From Streptomyces sp. B21-105 (GTDB taxonomy: Bacteria > Actinomycetota > Actinomycetes > Streptomycetales > Streptomycetaceae), in NCBI RefSeq assembly GCF_036898465.1, contig NZ_JARUMJ010000001.1:3844001-3908000 (forward strand): a stretch of DNA of 64,000 nt, written 5' to 3'. A model generated the notes under the pieces. It worked only from the letters and a program-made list of their open reading frames with translations, was not told the origin of the DNA and did no database searches. Both the position numbers and the translations under genes were made by a program. Positions 9,271 to 17,745 of the stretch are shown piece after piece (position 1 is the stretch's first letter; every line of letters begins with the position of its first letter).

Positions 9271-9315
9271 CTGTCGGCCCTGAAGGGGCCTCGTCCTCGA
9301 ACGCCGGACGGGCTG
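9271..9315 (+). repeat. Dispersed intergenic repeat, copy 1
   Basis: A 44-45 bp element (TGTCGGCCCTGAAGGGG... ending CGCCGGACGGGCTG) that occurs in inverted orientation at 55554-55597 with only two mismatches. The sequence is a familiar Streptomyces intergenic repeat; it lies outside genes in both places. Confidence 0.8.
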
Positions 9316-9444
9316 CTCTCGTGTCGTCACCCGTTCGGCTCGCGTCCGGCGGCCTCCTCCGGGGGTTCGGGTCATCGTCGTAGGAGCAGCTCTACGCGCT
9401 CGTACGGCCGTGGTGGGACCGGAAAGCGGAGGGGTGGATCGGAC

Positions 9445-10674
9445 GTGACGTACTCCGGTGGTGAGGGCGGGCCCCTCGGGCCGGGGGCGGGGGCGTCCGC
9501 CGACGGGCGGGGGCTCGCGCGGCGGCGCCGGCGGCGGTGGGTGCGGTACGGGGCGGCGGCGGGGGCCGTGGTGGTGCTGGGGGTCGGGGTGGGCGGCTGG
9601 GCCGTCTACGTGAAGCTCGACGGGAACATCACGCCCGACGACGCGGCGGCGGCGGAGCTCCAGCGGTACGCGAGGGAGCGGCCGACCTCGCTGGTGAAGG
9701 ACGCGCAGAACATCCTGCTCATCGGGTCCGACTCACGCTCGGGGGACGGGAACGAGAAGTACGGGCGGGACTCCGGGACCGAGCGGTCCGACACGACGAT
9801 CCTGCTGCATCTGGCCGCCGGGCGGCGCAGCGCTACCGCCGTCTCGCTGCCGCGCGACCTGATGGTGGACGTGCCGGAGTGCCTGCGGCGGGACGGCAAG
9901 CGGGCCGAGCCGACGTTCGCGATGTTCAACTACGCCTTCCAGAGCGGCGGTTCGGCCTGCACGATCCGGACGGTGGAGAAGCTGACCAAAGTGCGCGTCG
10001 ACCATCACGTCGTCGTCGACTTCAGCGGGTTCAAGGACATGGTCGACGCCGTGGACGGAGTGCGGGTCTGTCTGAAGGAGCCGATCAGCGACAAGGACGC
10101 CAAGCTGCGGCTGCCCGCCGGGAAGGTCACGCTGAACGGGGAGCAGGCGCTGGGGTATGTGCGGGCCCGCAAGTCGCTCGGCAACGGCAGTGACACCGAC
10201 CGGATGGAACGGCAGCAACGGTTTCTCGGGGCGCTCGTCAACAAGGTGCAGAGCAATGACGTCCTGCTGAACCCGGTGAAGCTGTATCCGTTGCTGGACT
10301 CGGCGACGTCCTCGCTCACCACCGATCCGGATCTGGCGAGTCTGCGCGGTCTGTATGAACTCGTGCGCGGCCTGCGGAAAATTCCCACCGAACATGTGCA
10401 GTTTCTGACTGTTCCACGCGAGTCGTATGTCCACGACGCGAATCGTGACCAACTGGTGGAGCCTGAGGCGGAGAAGCTCTTCGAACGGCTGCGGACCGAC
10501 ACACCGGTCGCCGTTTCTCAGAAGATTCCCACGAAATCACCCTCTCCGGAGTCGGGCGACCACGGACCGTATCAGCCGACAACCGCGGACGGATCGGCTT
10601 TCGGGACGGTTTCACCCACTCCACCGACCCCCACGTTCCGAGGAAACACCGCAGCGCAGGACCACTGCGGGTAA
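9445..10674 (+). CDS. LytR-CpsA-Psr (LCP) family wall-polymer ligase, no LytR_C domain
   Basis: 409 residues. A basic cytoplasmic N-terminus (RRRRRRW) and one membrane helix at about 32-54 anchor an extracellular LCP domain (about 88-255). Key features are LIGSDSR, SDTTILLHL and SLPRDLMVDVP, the Asp and Arg residues that hold the polyprenyl-pyrophosphate substrate. LCP proteins transfer undecaprenyl-linked glycopolymers (teichoic/teichuronic acid or related) to peptidoglycan. The C-terminus after 350 is a Pro/Ser/Thr tail without the LytR_C domain found in its neighbours. Start GTG follows AGCGGAGGGG. First of five LCP genes within 10 kb. Confidence 0.9.
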   Translation: MTYSGGEGGPLGPGAGASADGRGLARRRRRRWVRYGAAAGAVVVLGVGVGGWAVYVKLDGNITPDDAAAAELQRYARERPTSLVKDAQNILLIGSDSRSGDGNEKYGRDSGTERSDTTILLHLAAGRRSATAVSLPRDLMVDVPECLRRDGKRAEPTFAMFNYAFQSGGSACTIRTVEKLTKVRVDHHVVVDFSGFKDMVDAVDGVRVCLKEPISDKDAKLRLPAGKVTLNGEQALGYVRARKSLGNGSDTDRMERQQRFLGALVNKVQSNDVLLNPVKLYPLLDSATSSLTTDPDLASLRGLYELVRGLRKIPTEHVQFLTVPRESYVHDANRDQLVEPEAEKLFERLRTDTPVAVSQKIPTKSPSPESGDHGPYQPTTADGSAFGTVSPTPPTPTFRGNTAAQDHCG

Positions 10675-10918
10675 AGCGCTTGCCAAAGGGAGCACTGCCG
10701 GGGAACTGGAGTTCCAGGAAATGGGATGGATTGCCCGGTTGTAGGGGCGTGCAATGTGTCACGGCCGTCGCTCGACCCCGCACGGGGCGGATAGTGTGAG
10801 CGACCCGGTGCACCCGGCCGCGAGGTCCTACCTGGGGTCGCGCACCGAGTGACCGAGACCCGAGCGCCTTTAGAGGGGGAGAGGCGCCGCGTGGCCCCGA
10901 CGGAGGATTCGAACAATC

Positions 10919-12682
10919 GTGGACGCGCAAGGCCGTGGGCGGGCGGACGACATCGACCCCGCAGACCAGTGGGTACTCAACCCGAACACCGGCGAATACG
11001 AACTGCGACTGAGCCCTTCCGGAGCGCAGTCGGCCGTCCCCGGACCGCGCAGATCCGCCGCGGACCGTGTCGGAGGCCCGGAGCAGGCGCGCGCCCGTAC
11101 GGCGGCGCCGGACCGCGAGTCGTCGTCGCCCCAGAAGGCGCCGGGCGCGGGCTCGGACGTCCCTGGCCCGAGGAGACGCCGGGGCGCGCCTCCTGAGGAA
11201 CCGGCGAACCGGCGCGGCCGACGGCCGGTGAAGAAGAAGTCGAAGGCGAAGAAGATCCTGGTGTGGACCGGCGGCACCATGGCGTTCGTCCTCATCGGCG
11301 TCGCCGGGGCGGGCTACCTGTACCTCAAGCACCTCGAAGGCAACGTCACCACGACGGACGTCGGCAGCGCGGGCAAGAGCGGCTTCAGCAAGGACGAGGC
11401 CTTCAACATCCTGATCATCGGCACCGACAAGCGCACCGGCAAGGGCAACGAGGGGTACGGCGACAAGGGCAGTGTCGGCCACGCCGACACCAACATCCTG
11501 CTGCACGTCTCCAAGGACCGTACGAACGCGACCGCGCTGAGCATCCCGCGCGACCTGATCGTCGACGTCCCGGACTGCCCGACGAAGCAGCCCGACGGCA
11601 GCGAGAAGAACATTCCGGGCACGCAGAACCAACGCTTCAACACCAGCCTCGGCCAGTACGGCCGGGACGCGGGCTGCACCATGCGAACCGTCAAGGAGGT
11701 CACCGGCATCACGGTGGACCATTTCATGATGGCGGACTTCAACGCGGTGAAGACGCTGACGACGGCGGTGGGCGGGGTCGAGGTGTGCCTCGCCAAGGCC
11801 GTCGACGACAAGGAGTCGAAGCTGAAGCTGCCCGCCGGCGAGTCGGTGGTCGAGGGTGAGCAGGCGCTGGCGTTCGTGCGCACCCGGCACAGCTTCGGCA
11901 ACCAGGGCGACCTCGACCGCATCAAGGTGCAGCAGCAGTTCCTGAGTTCCCTCATGCGCAAGATGTCCTCCAGCGACACCCTCACCAGCCCCACGAAGCT
12001 GGTGGGGCTGGCCGAGGCCGCCACGAAGGCGCTCACCGTCGACACCGGCATCGGCAAGGTCAGCACGCTGAAGGACGTGGCACTGCAGCTGAAGAAGGTC
12101 CCCACCAAGAACATCACGTTCCTGACGGTGCCCGTGATCGACAACCCGGCCGAGAAGGTCAAGGCGACCGTCGTCGTCGACCAGACGCGCGCGCCGCAGG
12201 TCTTCCAGATGATCGCGAACGACACGTCCTTCACCGAGGTGACGCAGCAGGCGGCGAAGGAGAAGGCCGCCGTCGCCGCCCGCCTCAAGGGCACCAAGTC
12301 CGCCGCCTCCGACGTGCGCGTGCGGATCCTCAACGGCGGCGCCCCCGCCGGCAGCGCGCAGGAGCAGCTGACCTGGCTGCAGACCGAGGCGGACGTGAGC
12401 AAGTCCGAGAACGCCGGCAACGCGGGTGCCGTCCAGGCCACGACGACCCTCGAGTACGCGCCCGCCCAGGCGGACCAGGCACGCCGGCTGGCCGACATCA
12501 TGGGCCTGTCCGGAGCGGCGATGAAGCCGGGCAAGAGCGTCACCAACGCGCAGGGACTGCCGACGATGACCCTCATCCTGGGCAAGGACTTCAAGGGCGC
12601 CGGGGTGAAGATGAACTCCTCCACGGTGGCCACGCCGGATGTGGAGAAGTCCACGGCGGACAAGGTCCAGTGCGCCAAGTAG
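10919..12682 (+). CDS. LCP family wall-polymer ligase with LytR_C domain
   Basis: 587 residues from GTG 10919. About 115 cytoplasmic residues rich in Arg/Pro, one membrane helix at about 116-137, an LCP domain at about 160-335 (ILIIGTDKR, ADTNILLHV, SIPRDLIVDVPDC) and a LytR_C domain at about 460-565 (VRVRILNGG, GLPTMTLILGKDF). Predicted to attach glycopolymers to murein on the outer membrane face. Ribosome site GGAGG is 13-14 bp before the GTG. Followed after a hairpin by a third LCP gene, so the genes may form separate units. Confidence 0.92.
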   Translation: MDAQGRGRADDIDPADQWVLNPNTGEYELRLSPSGAQSAVPGPRRSAADRVGGPEQARARTAAPDRESSSPQKAPGAGSDVPGPRRRRGAPPEEPANRRGRRPVKKKSKAKKILVWTGGTMAFVLIGVAGAGYLYLKHLEGNVTTTDVGSAGKSGFSKDEAFNILIIGTDKRTGKGNEGYGDKGSVGHADTNILLHVSKDRTNATALSIPRDLIVDVPDCPTKQPDGSEKNIPGTQNQRFNTSLGQYGRDAGCTMRTVKEVTGITVDHFMMADFNAVKTLTTAVGGVEVCLAKAVDDKESKLKLPAGESVVEGEQALAFVRTRHSFGNQGDLDRIKVQQQFLSSLMRKMSSSDTLTSPTKLVGLAEAATKALTVDTGIGKVSTLKDVALQLKKVPTKNITFLTVPVIDNPAEKVKATVVVDQTRAPQVFQMIANDTSFTEVTQQAAKEKAAVAARLKGTKSAASDVRVRILNGGAPAGSAQEQLTWLQTEADVSKSENAGNAGAVQATTTLEYAPAQADQARRLADIMGLSGAAMKPGKSVTNAQGLPTMTLILGKDFKGAGVKMNSSTVATPDVEKSTADKVQCAK

Positions 12683-12691
12683 GTAACCCTT

Positions 12692-12731
12692 CGGGCCCGT
12701 CGTGCGTCTGACTTGACGCGGGACGGGCCCG
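12692..12731 (+). terminator. Hairpin between LCP genes
   Basis: CGGGCCCGTC (12692-12701) pairs with GACGGGCCCG (12722-12731), a 10-bp stem with a 20-base loop, followed by TTTC. It lies 10 bp after the stop codon. Confidence 0.5.
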
Positions 12732-12763
12732 TTTCAGGCGCACGACGGGGAGGGGCAGGGGCA

Positions 12764-14434
12764 ATGGCGGGGAACAGCGGGGTGCAGGGGAAGGTTCCCG
12801 CGGTCGAGGACACGATGTCGCTGACCGCACGGGAACCGCAGGACCACAAGGCGTCCAGGTCGTCCAGGTCGTCCAAGTCGTCCAAGGCATCCGGCGAGGA
12901 CGACAGAGCCGGCGGCGGGCGCACGGGCGCCCGCGGGACGGACCGCAAACGCCGGCGTCGACGCGCGTTGCGCTGGTCGGCGACGGTGCTCGCGGTGGTG
13001 ATACTCGGCGGCGCGGGGGCCGGATACCTCTACTACGAACACCTCAACGCGAACATCAAGAGCGACGACCTGAACCTCGGCGATGCCAAGGACCGGGCCG
13101 CCGACACCAAGGCCAACTCGGCCGGCCAGAAGGCCCTGAACATCCTGCTGATCGGCTCGGACGCCCGGGACAACGCGGAGAACCAGAAACTCGGCGGCGC
13201 CAAGTACGACTTCGGCGGTCCCCCGCTCGCGGACGTCCAGATGCTGCTGCACGTGTCCGCGGACCGCAGCAACATGTCGGTCGTGAGCATGCCGCGCGAC
13301 ACGCTGCTGGACATCCCCAAGTGCACGGACCCCGACGACGGGACGACGTACCGGGCGCTGCAGGGCGAGATGACGAACGCCTCGCTCAGCCGCGGCGGCC
13401 CGGGCTGCACGGTGGCCACCTGGGAGAAGCTCACCGACATCCACATCGACCACTTCATGATGATCGACTTCGCCGGTGTCGTCTCGATGGCGGACGCGAT
13501 CGGCGGCGTCCCGGTCTGTGTGGACGCCAACGTCCACTCGCACACCAGCACCGGCAAGGGGTCCGGCCTGAAGCTGGAGAAGGGCACCCACCCCGTCAAG
13601 GGCGAGCAGGCCCTGCAGTGGCTGCGCACCCGCTACGGCTTCGAGGACGACACCGACCTCGCCCGCGCCAAGGCGCAGCACATGTACATGAACTCGATGG
13701 TCCGCGAGCTGCGCGCCAACGCCAGGCTGACCAACCCCAACAAGCTGCGCAAGCTCGCCGAGGCGGCCACGAAGGCGATCACCGTCGACGACGGACTCGA
13801 CACCATCACCAAGATGTACGACCTGGCGGGCGAACTGCAGAAGGTGCCCACCGACCGCATCACGATGACGACGATGCCCAACCGCTACCAGGGCAACCGG
13901 GTGGTGCCCACGGAGGACGCCAAGCAGCTGTGGCGCCTGGTGCGCGAGGACATCGCGCTCGACGGCAAGGACGCGAAGAAGGCCACCGCCAGCCCGTCGC
14001 CGACGGTCACGGACCCGGCGGCCGCGAACGACAAGATCGCGGTGCAGGTCCACAACGGGACGTCCTCCAGCACGCTGGCGGCGGTGCGCGGGCGCGCGAC
14101 GGCGGTGAAGGAACTGCTGACCGGCAAGGGCTTCACCGAGGCCGTGGCGGACACCTCGCGGGCCACCGCCGAGGCGACCACCGTGGTCCGCTACCCGAGC
14201 GCCGACCTGCAGGGCGACGCCCTCGCGGTCGCCAAGTCCCTCGGCATCCCGGCGGGCCAGGTGAAGAAGTCCACCGAGGTCTCCGGCGTCACGGTCGTCG
14301 TCGGCGCGGACTGGCGGTCGGGGACGGCGTACAAGGCGCCGGTGAAGAACGACAAGACGCCCGACACGGCCGGGGCGATCAACGCATCCGACACCAGCCA
14401 GTGCATGCACGTGGACCCGGACTACACCTGGTAG
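12764..14434 (+). CDS. LCP family wall-polymer ligase with LytR_C domain
   Basis: 556 residues from ATG 12764, behind GGGGAGGGGCAGG. The N-terminus contains a Ser/Lys repeat (RSSRSSKSSKAS) coded by 9-bp repeats at about 12846-12890. One membrane helix at about 70-90 precedes the LCP domain at about 120-300 (ILLIGSDARDN, ADVQMLLHV, SMPRDTLLDIPKC) and a LytR_C domain at about 430-520 (IAVQVHNGT, VTVVVGADWRSG). Same topology and likely reaction as the preceding gene; closest in layout to it, so the pair probably arose by duplication. Confidence 0.92.
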   Translation: MAGNSGVQGKVPAVEDTMSLTAREPQDHKASRSSRSSKSSKASGEDDRAGGGRTGARGTDRKRRRRRALRWSATVLAVVILGGAGAGYLYYEHLNANIKSDDLNLGDAKDRAADTKANSAGQKALNILLIGSDARDNAENQKLGGAKYDFGGPPLADVQMLLHVSADRSNMSVVSMPRDTLLDIPKCTDPDDGTTYRALQGEMTNASLSRGGPGCTVATWEKLTDIHIDHFMMIDFAGVVSMADAIGGVPVCVDANVHSHTSTGKGSGLKLEKGTHPVKGEQALQWLRTRYGFEDDTDLARAKAQHMYMNSMVRELRANARLTNPNKLRKLAEAATKAITVDDGLDTITKMYDLAGELQKVPTDRITMTTMPNRYQGNRVVPTEDAKQLWRLVREDIALDGKDAKKATASPSPTVTDPAAANDKIAVQVHNGTSSSTLAAVRGRATAVKELLTGKGFTEAVADTSRATAEATTVVRYPSADLQGDALAVAKSLGIPAGQVKKSTEVSGVTVVVGADWRSGTAYKAPVKNDKTPDTAGAINASDTSQCMHVDPDYTW

Positions 14435-14563
14435 TCCGGGACCCGACGAGGCGACGGCGCGGCGGGGCGCGCCGTCCGCGCGCTCCGGTTCGCGGTTCGC
14501 GGTTCGCGCGAGCGGGCGGCGCGCGGTGGCCGGTACGGCGACGGTTTCAGTACGGCGACGGTG

Positions 14564-15595
14564 TCAGTGCGCGTCGCTGAGGACCGCCGGCCGCCGGGAC
14601 GCGATGACCTTCCTGGCCAGTGCCTTCGGGCTGGTCAGGAAACCGAAGCCCCACGACATGTGCATGGTGGCGAGGGCGACGGGGATCTGCAGCCGCGCCT
14701 TCGCCGGCAGCCCCTTGCCGGCCGGCAGCGACCCTGCGCCGATCGCCACGAGGTAGCCGCCGGGGATCACGAAGCCCAGCGGGGTGAGCGCGGCGCCCAC
14801 CACGATCCCCGCGGCGATCGCGCACACCGCCACCGGCGGGGCGAGGTAGCGCAGGTTGATGGAACCCTCGTGGTAGCGGGCCACGACGTGCCGCCAACGC
14901 CCGTAGTCCTTGTACTGCTTGGCGAGCGCCTTCACGCTGGGCCGCGGCCGGTACGACACCTTCAGCTCCGGCGAGAACCAGATGAGGCCGCCGGCCTCCC
15001 GGAGCCGGAAGTTCAGCTCCCAGTCCTGGGCGCGGATGAACTCCTCGTTGTAGCCGCCCTGTTGCTCCAGCGCTTCACGCCGGAAGACACCGAGGTACAC
15101 GGTCTCTGCGGGGCCGGCCTGCCCTCCCGTGTGGAAGGCGGCGTTGCCGACCCCGATCTTCGAGGTCATGGCCGCGGCGACGGCGTGCTCCCAGTCGTTC
15201 TCGCCCTCGGCGTGCATGATGCCGCCGACGTTCTGCGCGCCGGTCTCCTCCAGGAGCCGCACGGCGGTGGCGATGTAGTTCGGCGAGAGCATCCCGTGCC
15301 CGTCGACGCGGACGACGATCGGATGGCGGGAGGCCTTGATCGCGGCGTTCAGGGCGGCGGGCGTGCGCCCGGTGGGATTGGGGACCGTGTGCACGCGGGG
15401 GTCCTCCGCGACGAGCTGGGCGGCGATCTCGTCCGTCCGGTCCGTGGACGGACCGATGGCGATCACGACCTCCATCTCGCCGGCGTACTCCTGCGCGAGG
15501 ATCGCTTGGACGGCTCCGCGCAGATGCCGCTCCTCGTTGAGGACGGGCATGATGACGGACACGGCGGGGAGCTGCACGTCGGGCTTGGCGTTCAT
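14564..15595 (-). CDS. Family 2 glycosyltransferase with C-terminal membrane segments
   Basis: 343 residues. GT-A fold with VSVIMPVLNEERHL at about 12-25, DGHGMLSPNYI (metal-binding DXG/DXD type) near 98 and RAQDWELNFRLREAGG (ED motif) near 190. Two hydrophobic stretches at about 250-300 suggest membrane anchoring. It probably makes a lipid-linked sugar or cell-surface glycan on the cytoplasmic side. It lies between LCP genes on the opposite strand, which fits a shared role in wall glycopolymer assembly; that link is inference. Start ATG at 15595 gives the full family N-terminus. Confidence 0.88.
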   Translation of the reverse strand: MNAKPDVQLPAVSVIMPVLNEERHLRGAVQAILAQEYAGEMEVVIAIGPSTDRTDEIAAQLVAEDPRVHTVPNPTGRTPAALNAAIKASRHPIVVRVDGHGMLSPNYIATAVRLLEETGAQNVGGIMHAEGENDWEHAVAAAMTSKIGVGNAAFHTGGQAGPAETVYLGVFRREALEQQGGYNEEFIRAQDWELNFRLREAGGLIWFSPELKVSYRPRPSVKALAKQYKDYGRWRHVVARYHEGSINLRYLAPPVAVCAIAAGIVVGAALTPLGFVIPGGYLVAIGAGSLPAGKGLPAKARLQIPVALATMHMSWGFGFLTSPKALARKVIASRRPAVLSDAH

Positions 15596-15727
15596 AGAGG
15601 GCTCACGTTACCGCGAACGGGGGACAGCGCCCGCCCCGCCGGGTGTGCTGCACCGGTCGGCAGATCGTATGGGCCTACCGTTCCAACGGCTTCCCCCCAC
15701 CCACGGCCGCCGCCCGGAGGTGCCCGT

Positions 15728-17188
15728 ATGCCCGCCACACCGCCCCGGTTCCCGCGCCGCCCCCGCCCGCGGCGCCGCGTGCCCCCTCACCTCGTGCGAC
15801 GGCGGCGCCCCCGCTGGGCCGTACGGGCGGCGACCACGCTCTCGGTGGTGCTGCTCGCCTCCGCGGGCATCGGCCACTCGGTGCTGAGCAGCCTCGACGC
15901 CGGCATCGCCCGCGTCGACCCCTTCAAGGACATGAAGAACCGTCCGCGGGCCGGCCACGGCATGAACGTGCTGCTGGTCGGCACCGACGGCCGTGACCGG
16001 ATCAGCGCGGCGGAGCGCCGCCGGTACCGCCTGGGCGGTGCGCCCTGCCACTGCACCGACACCATCATGATCGTGCACGTCTCGGAGGACCGGGAGCGGG
16101 CCAGCGTGGTCAGCCTCCCGCGGGACTCCTACGCCGAGACGCCGCCGCACACCGACCAGGTCACCGGCAAGGCGCACCGCGGCCACCCGATCAGGATCAA
16201 CGCGGCCTACGCGGAGGGCGGGCCGCAGCTGACCGTCCGCACGGTGGAGAACATGACGCACGTCAAGATCGACCACTACCTGGAGGTCGACTTCACCAGC
16301 TTCATGAAGACCGTGGACGTTCTCGGCGGCGTGAAGATCTGCACGGCGACGCACCTGAAGGACGCGTACACCGGCCTGGACCTGGAGCCGGGCGCGCACA
16401 CCCTCGAGGGCGGCGAGGCCCTGCAGTACGTGCGCGCACGGCATGCGGACGCCTCCTCCGACCTCGGCCGGATGAAGCGTCAACAGCGGTTCCTGGCGGC
16501 CCTGCTGGACCGGGCCACCTCCTCCGGGGTGCTGCTGAACCCACTGAGGTTCCGTGACGTGACGCGGGCGGTGCTCGGTTCGGTGCGGGCCGACCGGGGC
16601 TTCGGCGCGGAGGAACTGCTGGACCTCGGGCGGGCGATGCGCACCTTCTCCCCGTCCTCCTCCGAGTTCGTCACCGTCCCCATCGGGGACATGGGATATG
16701 TCGCGAAGGGTGTCGGCTCGACGCTGAAGTGGGACGCGGTGAAGTCGCGGCGTCTCTTCCGGGCGCTGCGCGACGACAAGCCCCTCGCCGCGCACTCCCG
16801 GCGGCGCGAGGGCCGGGCCGCGCGCGTGGAGGTGGCGCCGCAGCAGATCCACGTCCAGGTGGAGAACGGCACGCGCACCACGGGACTCGGCGGGCGGGTG
16901 GACGCGGCGCTCGCGGCGACGGGCTTCCGCACGACCGGGCGGCCGGTCAGCGCGGCCGACCCGACCGTACGGCGCACGGTCGTCGCCTACGACCCGCGTT
17001 GGGACCGTTCCGCGAAGTCCCTCGCGACCGCCCTGCCGCACAGCGAGCTGCGGGCCGTCAAGGGTCTCGGGCCGACGCTGAGGGTGACCGCCGGCGCGGA
17101 CTTCCGGGGCGTGCGCACGGTCCGGGCCGCCGACGCGGAGGACGGGGAGTTCTCCGTCGTACGCGGCGACGAGGTGGGGTGCTCGTAG
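15728..17188 (+). CDS. LCP family wall-polymer ligase with LytR_C domain
   Basis: 486 residues from ATG 15728 behind CGGAGGTG. Very basic N-terminus, membrane helix at about 33-55, LCP domain at about 75-250 (VLLVGTDGRDR, CTDTIMIVHV, SLPRDSYAE, YVRARHADASSDLGR) and LytR_C at about 355-455 (IHVQVENGTRTTG). An insert CHCTD next to the conserved Asp has two cysteines, which is unlike the other LCP copies here. Divergent from the glycosyltransferase with only 132 bp between starts, so the two share a promoter region. Confidence 0.92.
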   Translation: MPATPPRFPRRPRPRRRVPPHLVRRRRPRWAVRAATTLSVVLLASAGIGHSVLSSLDAGIARVDPFKDMKNRPRAGHGMNVLLVGTDGRDRISAAERRRYRLGGAPCHCTDTIMIVHVSEDRERASVVSLPRDSYAETPPHTDQVTGKAHRGHPIRINAAYAEGGPQLTVRTVENMTHVKIDHYLEVDFTSFMKTVDVLGGVKICTATHLKDAYTGLDLEPGAHTLEGGEALQYVRARHADASSDLGRMKRQQRFLAALLDRATSSGVLLNPLRFRDVTRAVLGSVRADRGFGAEELLDLGRAMRTFSPSSSEFVTVPIGDMGYVAKGVGSTLKWDAVKSRRLFRALRDDKPLAAHSRRREGRAARVEVAPQQIHVQVENGTRTTGLGGRVDAALAATGFRTTGRPVSAADPTVRRTVVAYDPRWDRSAKSLATALPHSELRAVKGLGPTLRVTAGADFRGVRTVRAADAEDGEFSVVRGDEVGCS

Positions 17189-17311
17189 GCGGGAGCGCCC
17201 CGTCCCCGATGGCGGGGACCGGTGGGAAGGCGTAGGACGGAAGGGCACGTATCGGGCCCGCCCGGCCGGCCCCCTCACTCCCGCACGGGCCCCTCACCAC
17301 GAGGAGGAGCC

Positions 17312-17674
17312 ATGACCCAGCCCGGAACCATGAACGCGATGAGCAGCCAGATGCAGGACTGCGTCGAGGCCTGCATGTCCTGCCACAGCATGTGCGAGGA
17401 GACCATGAGCTCCTGCATGCAGATGGGCGGCCAGGCCCAGATGCAGATCATGCGGGCGCTGCTGGACTGCTCCGAGACGACCCGCATGTGCGCCGACATG
17501 ATGATGCGGCGCTCGCCCATGTCGACCGAGATGTGCGCGATGTGCGCCAAGGCGTGCGACATGTGCGCCGAGGCCTGTATGGCCATGCCGGACGATCCCC
17601 AGATGACGCGCTGCGCGGAGTCCTGTCGCCGCTGCGCCGAGATGTGCCGCACGATGGCGGGCGCCGCGATGTGA
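17312..17674 (+). CDS. Cytosolic copper-storage protein (Csp, DUF326 four-helix bundle)
   Basis: 120 residues with 16 cysteines (17, 21, 24, 28, 35, 53, 60, 75, 78, 82, 85, 89, 101, 105, 108, 112) in CXXXC/CXXC spacing along four predicted helices, and many Met. This is the Csp pattern, in which the cysteines line the core of a four-helix bundle and store many Cu(I) ions. No Tat or Sec signal is visible, so a cytosolic type. Start ATG follows GAGGAGGAGC. I could not find a convincing CsoR-type operator (TACCCC/GGGGTA) upstream. It sits alone between LCP genes and ends at a strong hairpin. Confidence 0.88.
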   Translation: MTQPGTMNAMSSQMQDCVEACMSCHSMCEETMSSCMQMGGQAQMQIMRALLDCSETTRMCADMMMRRSPMSTEMCAMCAKACDMCAEACMAMPDDPQMTRCAESCRRCAEMCRTMAGAAM

Positions 17675-17693
17675 CGCGGAGCCGCCGGAACAC

Positions 17694-17726
17694 GGAAAGG
17701 GGCGCCCGGTGCGGGCGCCCCTTTCC
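17694..17726. terminator. Strong bidirectional terminator
   Basis: GGAAAGGGGCGCCCG (17694-17708) pairs perfectly with CGGGCGCCCCTTTCC (17712-17726), a 15-bp stem with a 3-base loop. It separates the converging copper-storage and LCP genes. Confidence 0.85.
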
Positions 17727-17745
17727 CTTGAGCGGGTGGTCCGGG

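Noticed and set aside
14561..15727. Open frame on the plus strand continuing upstream of the fourth LCP gene
   Set aside because: It runs antisense to the glycosyltransferase; the LCP protein has a good start and ribosome site at 15728.
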